From contig OENT01000834.1 of the NCBI GenBank assembly GCA_900239685.1, forward strand, positions 1 through 64,000: a stretch of 64,000 nt of DNA, given 5' to 3'. This DNA comes from Rotaria macrura. Its lineage: Eukaryota > Rotifera > Eurotatoria > Philodinida > Philodinidae. Positions 37,542 through 51,278 of the stretch are shown in pieces (the stretch's first letter is position 1; each line of letters begins with the position of its first letter). Below the pieces are notes generated by a model. That model had not been told where the DNA came from and made no database searches. It saw only the letters and a list, made by a program, of their open reading frames with translations. The translations under genes and the position numbers were made by a program.

Positions 37542-38864
37542 TACAACTGAATTTTGTTTCTAATGAAGTTTTGAATGATTCAATTGTTAGTTAAACCTAT
37601 GCATGACTTCGTTGTTTTGCTTTTTCAATAAAAATTCAATGAAATGCTTGAGCTACCTTAAGCATTATCACGGCCATTACATATTTAACTAGAATCTTAA
37701 CAGTTTTCTAATGAAATAAAGTACAAAATAATGCAAAGAAAAAGTTGACTCGGGAACCGTTTCAAATGATAAATTGTCTTTGAGTTCGAACTCTATGCAT
37801 AAGATGAATTCCAGTGAATTGTGAAAAATTCTATTCGGACCCGTTACCTTAGGTCTTGTCTCTTGAGTTGTAGTCATTTTATTGAAGTTTCAGGTTATGG
37901 CGTATTAGTCTTCAGCATATCGAATAACGGTGTTTGAGCCTAATTAATTTCTCAAACAATATAAGATTCAGGAATCTTTGACGGAATGAAAGTGACTTTT
38001 GGAAATTCAAAGCCACGAAAGAAACACTCTTTTGAACTGGAAGTTTCGAGATCATTTTACTCATAAATAAAATTGTTTGTAGGCAAAATTTTAGACCGAA
38101 ATATTGTCATTCGATTTGTTGATGCATACCATGTCATAGTCTAGGATTTCAGTCATATGACTATAACCGTGAAGTGAAGATCTTTGTGCACTTGTTCTGC
38201 TAAAGTTTTTCATGTCTCACTCAAGTCTAAATGACGTTTAGAATCCGAATTCACAAACAATTTATCACTAAGTAGACAAAAACAAATAAAATCCAAGATG
38301 ATTGATCTCAATAAAATAGATTCTTAATTATCAAGTATTCACAATAATTTTCTAGTAAGTGTGCGACTGTAAGACAAAAGAATTGTTGGATTACTACATG
38401 AATTTTATGTCTAGTAAAGATTATTAATAAATAGTTTATTTTATTGTTTCAAAGCTATGTTGAATATTTCTCTCCCAATAGTTAAAGTTTATACGTTAAC
38501 ATTTTTCATATTTGATTATGATGAGGATAAGGCTTTTTAAATATATATAGAAAACCAGTAAAAGTATAGAAATATATGAGATGACTTCAAAGGAAAAAGT
38601 GCTGATTATTTTTATTTTTTATTAATTTCAAGTATTTTCTTATACCTCAACTTTCAGCTAAAAGATGATCCGTACTTCAAGTGGTGGAGATCTATTATAA
38701 TAATTACAAATATGTAATGTTTTAGATTTGTCCGATTTTTTCGATTTGACATCCAGTGTGAGGTACTTTTTTTATTAAAGTCGAAGATCGAACATCCATA
38801 CTTACACTTGTCAATCGAATGATGAATTTGCTAGCATTGAAAGTTTAATGTCTAGATGACAAAA

Positions 38865-38962
38865 GACACGAAGAATCTGTGGTAACAGTGGATGAACTTA
38901 TGAAATGGTTACAATATCAACTGCCATACACATGCAAAACCACAAGTACACTCGATCCATGA
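38865..38962 (+). pseudogene. Decayed exon, second DELxxWLxxQL copy
   Basis: After AATGTCTAG the frame reads DDKRHEESVVTVDELMKWLQ, then YQLPYTCKTTSTLDP and a stop. The acidic lead followed by DELxxWLxxQL is the same arrangement as at 28212-28390, and the underlying DNA also matches (GATGAACTT...TGGTT). Function unknown. Confidence 0.35.
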
Positions 38963-39439
38963 ATAAAATTCAATTGTGGATTCGGTAGTAGAAAAAAAAT
39001 GAATGCAGCTTCTGTATAGCTACAAATAGTGGACTGCACTTGATGACATTCTTTTTAACTGATAATCTGCTGTATGCTTGAGAGATTTTCTTTGGTACTC
39101 TAATGCATACACCGTTCGATATGGTTATCACCCTAGTACAGACACTGGGTACTTTGGTTCTCTCCCTGTCGCAAAGAGTGTGTGGAGTATAGATGAACAA
39201 AAAATTAACATGCACACGCACAACATACCGTTTCATCTCCTGTTATTTACCTCACGCCTTTCACTACTATGTGTTATGCACATTATTTGTTTCGATTCAT
39301 TTTGACATTTGTCTTTAGTTTCAACGTAATCCTAAACTGTTTTCTTTCGATCTCTTTGTTGTCTTTTTTGTTCCCATTATTTTTAACAATAAATTCCATC
39401 ATTATCAACACTTATGTTTGGAGAGCGATTGTTATCAGG

Positions 39440-40394
39440 GCTATGTCAGTAGCGCTACTCGTGGGCATTCAATCGACAATTTTCGGTAGCTGTGAATGCC
39501 CAACCGAGTCTCTCATTGAACCGTGTAAATGTGTTTCGCATATACCATGGTTCATGTTTGCACCGCATTACGAACTCCGTCCACAAATCACTGTCGTTCA
39601 TCAAAAATCAATCGTATGTGAACACATTCATGATTCATCGTTCGGTTTACGCTCCATTTTTGTCAATCTCAGTATCGCATTGAACAAAACTAAAGAAACA
39701 ACCATTGAAAATGACGATAACAGCACACATTTCGATGCTTTTCTATTGTACGACACTCATGTTCGTTATTTGCAGGAAAATGTTTTCCATAGAATCCATT
39801 GTTAAGCTCAATTGACATGCATGCGTTTACTGGAACTCGTGAATATGTCGAAGCATTTCAGACGTTGAACTCGAGCCTATCTGATGTCGGCACAACTTTT
39901 AGCATTTTAAGACAATTTGAGAATTTGCGAATGGTGAGTATGCACAACGACCGTTTGCAGTCAATTCCAGATTATGCCTTCAATCATACTCGACTCACAA
40001 ATATCTGGTTAGGTCTGATCTACCTCATCTACAATGGTTATGCATCTACTCGCCTTTTCTGACGAAGATCAATAGATATGCTCTCGCTCAACACCAACGA
40101 TCAGCATTCGGTGTTGATGGCTTGAACCGTATGTTGCAGATTTATATTGGTGGTCTGCCACTCAATGACACAAGTTTTGAAGTCACATCATTGACTCGTT
40201 TTCGCAGTCGACCAGTCTTTTTACGTCTGTACAATACAAGCATTACCTATTTGGATGAACTTATTTTTCAGCCCTTTCTCGAAACTCGTCGATTGTCACT
40301 TTTGGATGTTAAAAATTCAAATATCAGTTGGACATGTGATTGTTGCTCAGCATGGATTCAACAGGACTATTGTCAAGGTTGGGGTGAAAATTAA
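39440..40394 (+). pseudogene. Secreted leucine-rich-repeat protein, frameshifted
   Basis: From ATG 39440 a short hydrophobic leader (MSVALLVGIQSTIFGS) precedes a Cys-rich N-cap (CECPTESLIEPCKC). The first segment ends at a stop after ENVFHRIHC. The next frame overlaps it and continues SIDMHAF, then LRQFENLRMVSMHNDRLQSI with DYAFNHTRLTNIWLG. A second break near 40015-40060 is followed by NRYALAQHQRSAFGVDGLNR and LYNTSITYLDELIFQPFLE, ending in the C-cap CDCCSAWIQQDY. The layout (Cys N-cap, irregular LRRs with F-x-x-F/AF spacing, CDCxxAWI C-cap) resembles the non-catalytic subunit of Oplophorus luciferin monooxygenase and its many invertebrate relatives. At least two frame disruptions; a short intron could explain the second but not the first. 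Most likely a pseudogene. Confidence 0.65.
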
Positions 40395-43330
40395 GTATAC
40401 GGCTCTGCATGTTTTTCTTTGCAGTTAACTCATAATTGTACATTGCTTCACTGATAGTAACACAACTCTCAGTTTTCTTCATGTCTCAATTCTTGCATCA
40501 ACATATAACCCCATTGATCTATTTGAGTTAATTACTTCAGCAGAGATATAAAAAAAAACAAAGCTGCAGACCAATGCATTTTGGTCAGAGGGAAAAAGGC
40601 AACAGTTTTATTGAAGACATATCTTCATAAAAAAGTGGAGATAATATGGCATTAGGAGAAAATACCTTTGAAACATGAATCCCAAATTTTTCGTTACAGA
40701 CGCACAAAGTTCATCATGTTAAATATGTCATTGGCATTTTGATCCTTTCTATTGTCACTGGTAGAAATAAATGTCACACATATGAAAAAAAACGTTTTTG
40801 GGTACATCTCAATGAAACATTCACACCCCCGCATACTTAATTAACTTTTAGTACAACGCCCAAAACTGTTGCTCTATCATCTGCTCTTTTCTTAAATTTA
40901 AGATCCATACGTGGAAATATCTAGAGAAAAAAATTAAAGGAGATAATAGTGTACAATACCTTTGCCCATATCACAATTGAGACAATAAATAGCTATAATC
41001 TGCTTTGCTTGTGGACCTTCTTAAAAGAAATATTCCACAGATAAAATAAATAAGGAAATTAAAAATGCTCTGCTATTTTATTTTATTGTGCGGCATTCAT
41101 AAAGCAGATCACTTATCTAAAATTGTTTTAATTTTGAACAGACTGGCAGAAGTTGGTCCGAAATAAAAGGAATCATTTGAGAAATGAAAGTGGAAGGTTT
41201 TTAAAAGAATTCTAGCCGTAAATTTCGATTTCATTTTAAAATAGAACCAATTTTAAATAAAGCAAGATATAATCTCCAATATAATTGTTTGCGGCTCTGT
41301 AAATAAAACTGACGCTCTAATGAATATTCAATCGTGGTTCAGCGCTAAGAATTTGATTATAACAAGACATTTTCCAGTTGAAGAAAGTAAATTTTTCATG
41401 AATATTGAGAGAGCGATACGTAGATCCAGTCCTCTCAAGAATAAGTAAAGATTATTGCAATCAAATATGAGTGACAAAATTTTTCCACAACAACATAGAG
41501 AATAACCGACATGTTGTCATGAGAAATCGAAGCAAAAATCGAAGAGAATCACACGAATAGAGTTCTGAATTTTTATGTGAATCGTTAATATATACGACTG
41601 ATTATTTTCATATATGTTCAAGTAGAATTCTTAGTGAATTTGAAAACAGTTGCACACTTTCAGTTCATCTGTGGGTCGGTACTGCAATTCTTTTCACATT
41701 CACAATTCATCTACTGAACTGGAAATATATTTCGATTAAATTAGTTCATGCTTTTAGATAACATAAAACCAGATCGTCAATTCGGCAATCATTTCGGATC
41801 AGGAGGGTTTCAGCTTGGTATTCGTCATAGACAAAGTGCTAGGATAATTTCATGATTTTTAACGTTTCCATTTGAAAGACGATAATATTTTTTGCTTGAA
41901 AAACGTCGTGCGAACTTGATTAATTCACATATAACAGGTATGGAAGAAGTACACCATCGAAGTAGTCAACAGTGGGAGGTGTTAAAGAGTGTAAAAACTA
42001 CGATAAGTATATAGAGTTTCTTTTCATGCGAAAACATTTTTTGGCACAATGCCATTGCAAGAAACACCAAATATACTGATTCGAATGAAATAAAAAGTAC
42101 TTCCGGTTATAAAACAATGTTTGTGTCCTTCAATTGTGTCGATATATTGATGATGTGATGCAATGAATAATTCGCACTCTCTGATACTCAACAATTGATA
42201 AATGAAATATTTTCCCATGAATATCAAACGAATATTAAGGTCAATGAAAAATGTTGAATTAGTGTTACATATGAAGAAGTAGCTCAAAGATTTGTGATCT
42301 TGTTTCTCGAACTATATGTACACCTTATGAGATACGAAGAAGTGCTGATCGAATTGTCATTTATCGATTCATCGAATGGTATTTAAAACATAAAGATTCC
42401 TAAAAAGAATGAAATGATAGATTAAATTCGTTCATTTATTTATAAAAAATAGAGAAGAGTTTTTAATTTTAGCGATGATTCACTACCGATGAAAACATAT
42501 CCGAACTTTCAATTCTTTTACTTTTTCGGAATTTTATCTGATTCAAAAGTATTAATGTAGACTCAATCTCAATTATTCAAAAGAATGTTCAAAAATGCAA
42601 ATTTCAAGCTAATAATCTTCAAACATGAAACGTTTCAAAACACAATTTCATCCCACAAAACTCATTAAAATCATATGTAAGCTCATGATCTTAAAAAATT
42701 TGAAAGTTCGAAATTTGATGTATTCATTAAAGCTTAAGAATAATGAAAGAAAGAAATCGTCATTAAATCTTCGACACAAAACTAATATACATCGATACAT
42801 AAGTCAGCCCAGTTTTCATCATGAAAATGAATTCGAGAAATTCTCTTCATAGTCCGCAAACTGAAAAGTGTCCTAACTAGGTTTACAAAGTGTTGAGATT
42901 TTAGGTTTTTAGTATTTTTGGTATTGTTATTTCTTTTTTACCAAACTTGAATGTAGATTTTCCATAATATAAGATAGAAGTAATGCATTTGGTATGATGG
43001 AAAAAGAGTCTGTTTATTAAGATAGTGACATTACAATTTTTCAATTGTCTAACAAAATACTTCATTTTTAATTTCAAGCAGAGGCTGAAAAATTGATATT
43101 TGTCACCGTTGAACTGAAATTGATTACTAATGAAAATCTTATACGACACAGTATGAGTTATTAGTATATTGCGAATATAAGACGTTCTCATTCTCGATTA
43201 CAGAATTTTTGTTCCAGAATCCATCTTTGACGAATTTTCAAGTCGTCTGTTGATTTTGAAAAATCTTATGAAAATTTTTCTCAATTAGTGAGCATGATCC
43301 TTTGATATGTGAGATCAAAATGTAACTTAC
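40395..43330. other. No recognisable gene
   Basis: AT-rich, without coding signal I trust. Frames at 42024-42287 and 42625-42852 lack domains. Confidence 0.45.
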
Positions 43331-43414
43331 CTTATTGACCTTCAGTGCATCTGTGTTATGTTCCGCAGTTTTGCTCCCGATGTTAGTGTCCCACATATGC
43401 AATTCTTCAAGTGC
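43331..43414 (-). CDS. RI-LRR exon, minus strand, intact
   Basis: Exactly 84 nt between an acceptor (CGATAG on the minus strand) and a perfect donor GTAAGT. It encodes ALEELHMWDTNIGSKTAEHN then TDALKVNK, one 28-residue ribonuclease-inhibitor-type repeat with no lesion. The same design as the plus-strand exons at 5.8-17.2 kb. Together with the two exons listed at 47.4 and 50.7 kb it suggests a second LRR gene running leftward with multi-kb introns. Neighbouring exons may be hidden by decay or by the gap at 44.7 kb. Confidence 0.6.
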
Positions 43415-44714
43415 CTATCGTAAAAAATGAAGATGATCATTGGAATTGTAATATAAAGGTATCAAACGTCTACCTGGATTTCACATTGCGTCATCTATCA
43501 CAATGAATGATATTTGACGGTTTGTTTCCTTTACGAAAGTGAGTAAAAGCATTTATATGCATTACAGAAAAGATAGATTTGAATGAAATTTTTATATTAC
43601 GATCTTTTCTGATGATTATTCATGAGTTTTCTTATTGTAAATGCTCTCAAAAGAAATCATTTCCTATTAGAATAACTTCTTTGTAACGAAAATGCAAGAA
43701 AGACGGTTACTGGTCCATTTCCTCACTGTTTTAACACACAATTATTTTATTATGATCGATAATGACAAATTGGAGTAGTAGCATTACCGTCATCCTCAAT
43801 ATCTTATCCATCATTCAATTTCTGTTCTTTTCACACCGCACATGAGTTTAGATACGAGAGAAAAATAGATGAGTAGAGAGCAGAGTGAACAGATAGATGT
43901 CATTTAGGAAATTGGGAAAGTTCGTTTGATTTGGTTAAAAGTAGAACTTGTTCTTATGCTTTCCTAAAGAGTCCAATTGAAAGACTTTTTCTTCTTCGTA
44001 ATTGTTTGCAAAGGTTTTTCGATCTAAATTGAACGAAATTTTATGCAAATCCCGAAGTTAATACTTCTTAACTTTCGCACCACTTAGGTTTAATCTCACG
44101 ATCGTTAAGATTCTAGAGACACATTGAATATCCGAGTAGGAAAAACGTTACAAATACGAGTTCTTTTCAGTTTTTCACATGAATTCGATAAAATAGATTT
44201 CATTATTTCGACATGAAAATGCTTTGGATCTTTTAAGGTCGGATTTTGAACGTGCGTAGAAAAATATTTTTCAAGATGATTGAAAGCAAGAAAATTCATG
44301 TGAACCATATCAATTTCTGTCAAACACGTCTACTAGACTCGTTATAGGCGATAAATCGAAACTATGTAACTTTTCTAAATAGATTTCAATTTCACAAATA
44401 CGAATAGATGCTATTCATCAGTAGCTTTCTGCATCGTCTACGAACAGTTCGAACTTTGAATAAATGTTGTAAATTCAGCTCTCATAACTAATCAAACCTC
44501 AGAGTAATTTCGATTCGATCATATTCATAGAATTATTTTATTCAGATGAACAATTTCTATATTATAGAAAGACCGCTTCGCTTCATATGACTCACATTAT
44601 TCACATAATTAAAAAGCTTGGACAAGAAGAAAACAGTACTTTTGTAGATTCTCTTGAAAGTGAACCTAAGAACGCCCTTAAATAATGGCGAATTCCAAGT
44701 CAATTTTTTGACCA

Positions 44715-44956
44715 NNNNNNNNNNNNNNNNNNNNNNNNNNNNNNNNNNNNNNNNNNNNNNNNNNNNNNNNNNNNNNNNNNNNNNNNNNNNNNNNNNNNNN
44801 NNNNNNNNNNNNNNNNNNNNNNNNNNNNNNNNNNNNNNNNNNNNNNNNNNNNNNNNNNNNNNNNNNNNNNNNNNNNNNNNNNNNNNNNNNNNNNNNNNNN
44901 NNNNNNNNNNNNNNNNNNNNNNNNNNNNNNNNNNNNNNNNNNNNNNNNNNNNNNNN
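44715..44956. other. Assembly gap (242 N)
   Basis: Run of N. Any open reading frame drawn across it is meaningless. Confidence 0.99.
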
Positions 44957-45154
44957 TAAAGTAACAAGCATTATAGAAAGTATTTGCTACATCCCGTAGA
45001 CCTGAAGTGTCATTTTCAAAAAACAGATTCCTTTTCAACCAACGGTAAGTGAGGATCACTTTAGTGAATAATACATGGAAGTCACTTCTCAATCTTCTAG
45101 AAATTGCATTCCTTGTAAAAGAACCTTCTCGACCAAATTTAAAAGTATCTACAT

Positions 45155-45475
45155 CAGAGCTGCCAGGCCAGCAGAAAAGAACCGGACCGACAGATTTGGT
45201 TAATTTTTTAAATCTAATGCATCACATAACTTTATTTTGACGTATGTTATTCCAGTTTCAACTAGTTTTTTTCTATTTTCATAAGAACAATCAAACAATA
45301 AGTTATGGTACTTGATACCAAATTAATAAAAAAAATACTGTCATAAACATTTCTCCCACATAAAGGACTTCAATCAGGCCAATATTCACCTTCTTCAATG
45401 CAGTATGAACAAATTAGACAAGGCTAGAATTTCAAAACTCAGCTCGCCTAACAGGTTTACCTGTTGACAGCTCTG
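45155..45475. mobile_element. hAT-like MITE (321 bp)
   Basis: Ends are CAGAGCTGCCAGGCCAG and, inverted, CAGAGCTGTCAACAGGT. Flanking octamers ATCTACAT and ATCTGTAT agree at 6 of 8, both differences being transitions, so this is probably an aged hAT duplication. Near the right end is the perfect palindrome ACAGGTTTACCTGT-like arrangement. No coding capacity. Confidence 0.6.
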
Positions 45476-47396
45476 ATCTGTATTCGATAATCTCCCACTG
45501 ATGACCTATCTTCTGTCTCAGTACAAAATGGTTCGAACAAAAACTACTGTAGACTTTAGTGAAAAGAGATCAAAAACGAAATAAATTTATCGAGCTTCAT
45601 CTCATTACTGTGATTCTATCTCTTGAATCATAAAATCATTTGAGAAGTTTCTCGTCGAATGACGGAAGGATATAACTAAATTTTGGAATTGAACATGAAA
45701 AATAGGAGTCTAGTATAAAAACTATCAGATTATAATATAAAAAGAAAAGATTTTGTTGGCAAGATATTGAAATGAGGAATCAGGCAAAAAACTCTTGTAT
45801 TTCGATGTAAAAATATATTATTCAATTAATTAAACACAAGTAGAAAATCATAAAATAAGCGAAATTTCGTCATACGAGAAAGGTAAAATTTTGAAGCGTT
45901 GAAAATCCTTTTTTAAACGATTTATTTCGAGATAGTGACTGCAAAAACAAATGTTTAAACTTCATTTTTATTGAAAAGGAATTTCTAAATAATATGAGAA
46001 GTAGTTTAGTCTATTGAGTTCGAATGTTTAACCTAAATGTTGTGCCTCATTTCATACGATAGGATTTTGATACCAATAGAAGCGATTTATTGCCTCTATT
46101 GAGACATTATAAATTTTCTTGAAATCGTGTTTCAACATTGTCTAACCTTGGTAACTGTTCTATGTATTAAAATTCATTGTTATACGGAAGATCATTCTGC
46201 TAATGGTTGTCTCTGTTCATTAATTTTAAACAAATCACAGAAAGAATTGTAAGTCTCTCGACTACGTAGTTGGATATCGTTCTATTTATTCGTCACTGAA
46301 GTTGAAATTTATGTTTGCTTTGTTGAAATTGGATAGAAACATACTCATCTTGTATTTGTAAGTGAATGCCATTGATTCTTAGAAGAATTCTGGTACAAAT
46401 GTTTGTTCTCGTTCCCTACCTTTCATGTTTGGGCATATGAAAAAAAATTAGAACCTTGCTTGAACTCATCCGTAGTCCATCGAAGTCTCGGCTATTTGGA
46501 AAAAGAAAATTAATGGAGAACAAACTTCCGATTGTATACTCTTCTACTTTTATTTTAATACAAATCTTATTAGAATTTTTCTTTAATGATCCGGTCATTC
46601 TTTATTTTTGTTTATTGGTGTCACCAGAGGAATTTCACTTGCATTGAACACCTAGGTGTACTGTGGATATACAAATGAAAATAATATTTATTATTACTTG
46701 ACTTGAGAATCATCCAACAAATACCTATGTAAACATTCTTGATGAAAAACTGATCATTGTGAATAATTTAGTTTCTGATTTGTCCATCATTGATTAGTCA
46801 ATTGTATGATTTCTAATTTTTCAGTATTTTAAACTCGCTTGTATATGCAATCTAATGTCATTCAATATTCTGTGACGGATTACGATTTGACAGATGTATG
46901 AATCGGATGAAGAATTTCATCTTGAGCCTTTTCAAATTTATTCTCGATTGATGAAAATCGTTAGTTGAATTATTATCCAGGCAAATGACTTTTGCTACCC
47001 AAACGTTTCTAATCAACGAAAAAATCGAGTTTATTTGCCAAATGAAAATTCTCCATGTAAAAAAGAATCATGCTTTATATAAGAAGTTTGAATATTTGCT
47101 CTTTGATTAATCTCTGAATGAATGAATATTGTTGTTTTCTTTTGAAATTCAATAGAAATTCATAATTTTCTAGTTCAAGTCTTTAGGTAAGACGAACGCT
47201 CGTAAACAAGCGTTTACTATCTCAACGCGATCGATCGTTTATGACCGATATCGGAATCTACGATTGAAATACTTTAAAACCTCCACGCATTTTACAGTGT
47301 GCTCAAACTGTATTCGATTTTCGACAATTTTCTGATAATGAATGTGTGAACGAGTGAAAACTTGTAGATATTTAATGAGCTGGCATATTTACTTAC

Positions 47397-47480
47397 TTGA
47401 TTCACTTTTAAAGCATCAGTCAAATGTTGCCTACAATATTCGCCCACCATTCGATTTCTTTTGAGTTGTAGATTCGCGTT
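47397..47480 (-). pseudogene. RI-LRR exon, minus strand
   Basis: Ends in an intact GTAAGT donor. The 84 nt upstream read NANLQLKRNRMVGEYCRQHL then TDALKVNQ, an RI-type repeat whose C-terminal half is canonical and whose middle is altered. The acceptor position reads AAAATA, without AG. Open but with one damaged splice site. The longer open frame around it (to 47744) is just read-through into flanking sequence. Confidence 0.5.
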
Positions 47481-48522
47481 TATTTTTAATTCAAAGGGGA
47501 AAATAGTCATCAGTAATTTTAGGCATGATATAAGTCTCTCAACGTTGATAAGCTTAATCGAAAAAAATAGTAAGTCGATCATGCAACTGGAAATAATTGA
47601 CTTCCAAAGTTTCAGTAGTAGGTAGCTGAAGGACATCATTCGAAAGTCATTGTTATAGATTTTGAATGGAAATTCGATCGAATTTTTAATGCACGAAAAG
47701 TGTCTATTAATCTGTATTTTCGACCGCTGTGATAAATGAAACAATATTGAATATCTTATTAAAAGTCGGATACTACACGCATCATTGAAACTAATTTTTG
47801 CTCATTAAGACAGTGCCACATCCCAGCCAGAAAACGTGCTCAACAAAATCTACATTCTCAAATGGAAGCAAAACCATTTTAAATATATAGAGAGAAAGAG
47901 AAATAAATTTTTTTCTAATGGCCATCTGTCAACAATACGGTTTTTCTGCTTTTAAAGAACGAGACAAAAGATGCGGCGATTTTCCGATTGTTATAAGAAA
48001 TAATCTTACATCAAATGGCCCCAGTCTTTACCAGTGCATTATTTCAAGATTTTCAGCTACTTTCTAAATCATATAAAAACAGACAAGTCTATTCGTTTAA
48101 TTATGCTTTTCATCCATCGAAAAAAATGGCCCGACACTTCTTTTTGAAAATTGAAATTTCATAAAACTCGGAAATCATACATAGAAATAGTAGAAATTTT
48201 GCCTATTCATCTGTTAAGTAATTCTGTATTAAACAGTAGTCAGTCTTCTTCTTGTAAGTTAAGTCATTTATAATTGTTCTATGGGAACATATTAAAAACT
48301 ATTCATAAAATCCATCAGAATTAGAGAGATTTCTGTTCTAAATATTTTCACAAGAACGATTTGTAGAAGTTTTCTCTCATTGATTTATTAAAATACGATC
48401 AAAATGGATGTTTACTTTGTTTCACATCATTTAACGTTATAAAGAACAAAACTTTATAAAAGAGATCATGATTATTCCTTAAAGCATGATTTTGTCTCGA
48501 ACGTTGCTCTGCACGCACCCAG

Positions 48523-48849
48523 GAGGATGATTCCGACACTTGGATCCGATCGGATGCCTCTCTGATCCGATCATTTTTCCATCGGACTTTCTCTAATCCG
48601 ACGAAATCCCATCGGATTCCTGGTTGCGATTTCTGATTCGGATCCCTAGTGTTGGGTTTTATCGAATCCTACTATCGGAATCTGATTGGATTTCATCGTA
48701 TGATTAGACAGGCCTCTACTATTGGGTTTAAATGCTAATTCGTACACAAATAAGAAAATAGATTTCTCCCGTCGGATCCGTTACTGTTTCCACAACCCGG
48801 ATTCCCATAGGATTTCATCGGATTCGTTATCGGATTCATTCATCTGGGC
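48523..48849. repeat. GGATCCGA-rich foldback repeat
   Basis: Ends CCCAGGAGGATGATTCCGA and, inverted, CCCAGATGAATGAATCCGA. The interior is dense in GATCCGAT, CATCGGA and TATCGGATT words in both orientations, giving extensive self-complementarity. No matching flanking duplication was found. Similar words recur at 60230-60560. Confidence 0.55.
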
Positions 48850-50655
48850 AACCAAAGTTTACTTTTATCAATTGGATTTACATTGAGACGAAGTCTGAGT
48901 GTGGTTGTGTGCGTGGTCTTTTCATCCCCACCTATTCGAATCATAGTTGACAATATATCGATGAGTCAGAATTTGATTCTAAATATCTTTTTCCTTAAAT
49001 TTAGTATTACCTTAAAACTGACTAGTTCTGACAATAATAATCTACATATGTTGTAGTCCTGTACTTATATGCTTCTCAAATGTTCAAGTATTCTTCATTA
49101 GTGTTAATTTTAACCTGTCTAATTTCCATAGATACTTGTAATAACTGGTATAATTCTTGATGAAGTCTTTTTATCATACACAAAGAATTTCATAGTTGCA
49201 GAAAGTATAGTTCATCTTTCAATCAAAAGATGTATATCTTTATCATAGCCGAAATCGATGCTTTGAGTTCAGTTACTTGTATTTTTATGCTACGGATTGA
49301 CAAATGACTCTATCATTTCAATATTTCACCTTAATTTATTGTTTTAACCGAAAGAAAATCTTATGAGCTTAGTATTGAATGATTGTGTTCGAGTCCAAGA
49401 GATTGGACATTACCTAGCTACCATGCGAAATATTGAGCAGTTCAAGATATTTTTTAGAACAAAGAATACTGTGCCTCGAATTCATATGCGTACATGATCG
49501 ATCATTTTATTTGATATTTCCTAACTTATTTACAAGTTTATAAAACCATGCATTCTGAATGTTTTTCTAGTTTAAGCTGACATGTGGATATTGTGACGAT
49601 TTTAGATAGCAGAAGAGATAGTGCTGATGGTATTACACTTTACTTAACTTCCCCATATCACAAATCGCATCGTTTACATCCACAACACGCGCTTATATAC
49701 GCAACCAAGAAAGAGAGAGAAGGAAAAGATACAACAAGAGAAAAGATAGACATAACAATAAGATGATGAGGGTAACAGGAAAGATAATTATGGAAGATGA
49801 TATATGTATACCTGTCAACAGTATAAATAACGAGCGGATCGTGTCCATGAAAGGATGAAAGAGAAGAGATATGTAGACAAAGAAAAGCCAGAGAAGAAGA
49901 AACGCGATGTAAGAGCGCTCTCAACATAGAACGTCACAGATATTACCAGTTACTGATTGGTAGATGATTCCTGATAAGAATATTTCATCACTAAAACTCA
50001 TACTCTACAAAGTCGTATTATTTCAATCTTACTCAGCATGATCTCTTCGTAATTGATTCAAATAACTACGTTATCGTGAATTCAATCTTTTTTCTTTAAA
50101 TCATAGCTAATAGCATTTAGGTACGAAATGAAATTCATACATTGTTTGATATGACTTTCGTGATTAAGAATTTAATGAATTGTAATGTTTAGAGATTGAA
50201 ATTTTGCACAATTACAATCTTGATGAAGTAAACTTTTTATATGATGCCTTGACTTGTGATAGTTCCCGATCAGAGAACTGAAATGCTACCAGACATCCAG
50301 TCCATTCTGAAAAAAACTGGAATTTGTCCAGCAGTAACCAATGCTCGAATAAGAACCGACTCATACCACTGAGAATTGTCACAGGCTTCATTGTGTCAGA
50401 GAGCTCTCAACTTATGAACTCATAAGTACTTTATTCTGTACTGTTGGGAATTTTTCTTTAATTAAGTAGTATTCGATTTCCAAGCATAACTTTTAAAAGT
50501 ATTTTACTACAAAAAAAACTTCTAACAATATTCCGAAGCTCAAAAACTAGTCATTGATCTGTTTGAAAATGGAATACTGCTTGTCAAAACTTTTATGTGA
50601 AATTTGAGACAAAATAAAGATTGAATAAGATAAGTCACATTGATAGATAACTTAC

Positions 50656-50738
50656 TTTGTAAGTTCGTAGCACCTCAGTCATATGTTTACTTCGTTGTCG
50701 CTGATTTCATTACAGGAGAAGCTCAATCGGATGATTAT
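50656..50738 (-). pseudogene. RI-LRR exon, minus strand, frameshifted
   Basis: An intact GTAAGT donor follows an RI-type repeat: RLSFSCNEISDNEV, then, after loss of one base, KHMTEVLRTYK. About 83 nt, one short of the family length. The acceptor is not convincing. Confidence 0.5.
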
Positions 50739-51278
50739 TTGTATTCAAAATTAAGTATAATAATTGAAGCTGAATATCAACTTAATTTACTTAGTTTTCT
50801 TTTATCATATCATAACAAATAATAGATATTTATCTGTAAAATCGCTTAGTCCACGGTTAGAAAATCTTTTTTCTTGAACATATTCAGTACACAGAAAAAT
50901 CAGTTGGTATGAAGTCCAATATGAGATAGAAGGCATTCAAATGAGCGTGTAATCTCAGAGAAAAGTTGTTCTCACTCGTGAATTCTACCATAACTTTTAG
51001 CTGCAATTTGCAGTACTATTTATGCTATCAAGATGATCCTATTTCATGAAGACCTCCACACAGTGATGCAATCCAATACAAAATTTTATTTTTCTGATTG
51101 AAGATTTGGCTCAATTCAATATTTATTGAATTCTGTTTTCGACCCCTACTCTCGTTTTCAGGGCAAAGAAATTTTTAGCCACATTCTGATTTTATTTCAT
51201 TGTTTCTTAATGTTTTATATAAATTAGATCAGAGACGATATTGTGAATGGACATAGAATCACACATTGTTGACCAGAC

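Noticed and set aside
44557-45092. Open frames of 97-136 codons around 44.7-45.0 kb
   Set aside because: They are mostly N; the frames exist only because the gap contains no stop codons.
47292-47744. 150-codon minus-strand frame as a gene
   Set aside because: Only the 84 nt at 47397-47480 show a family signature; the rest is intron-like sequence without coding character.
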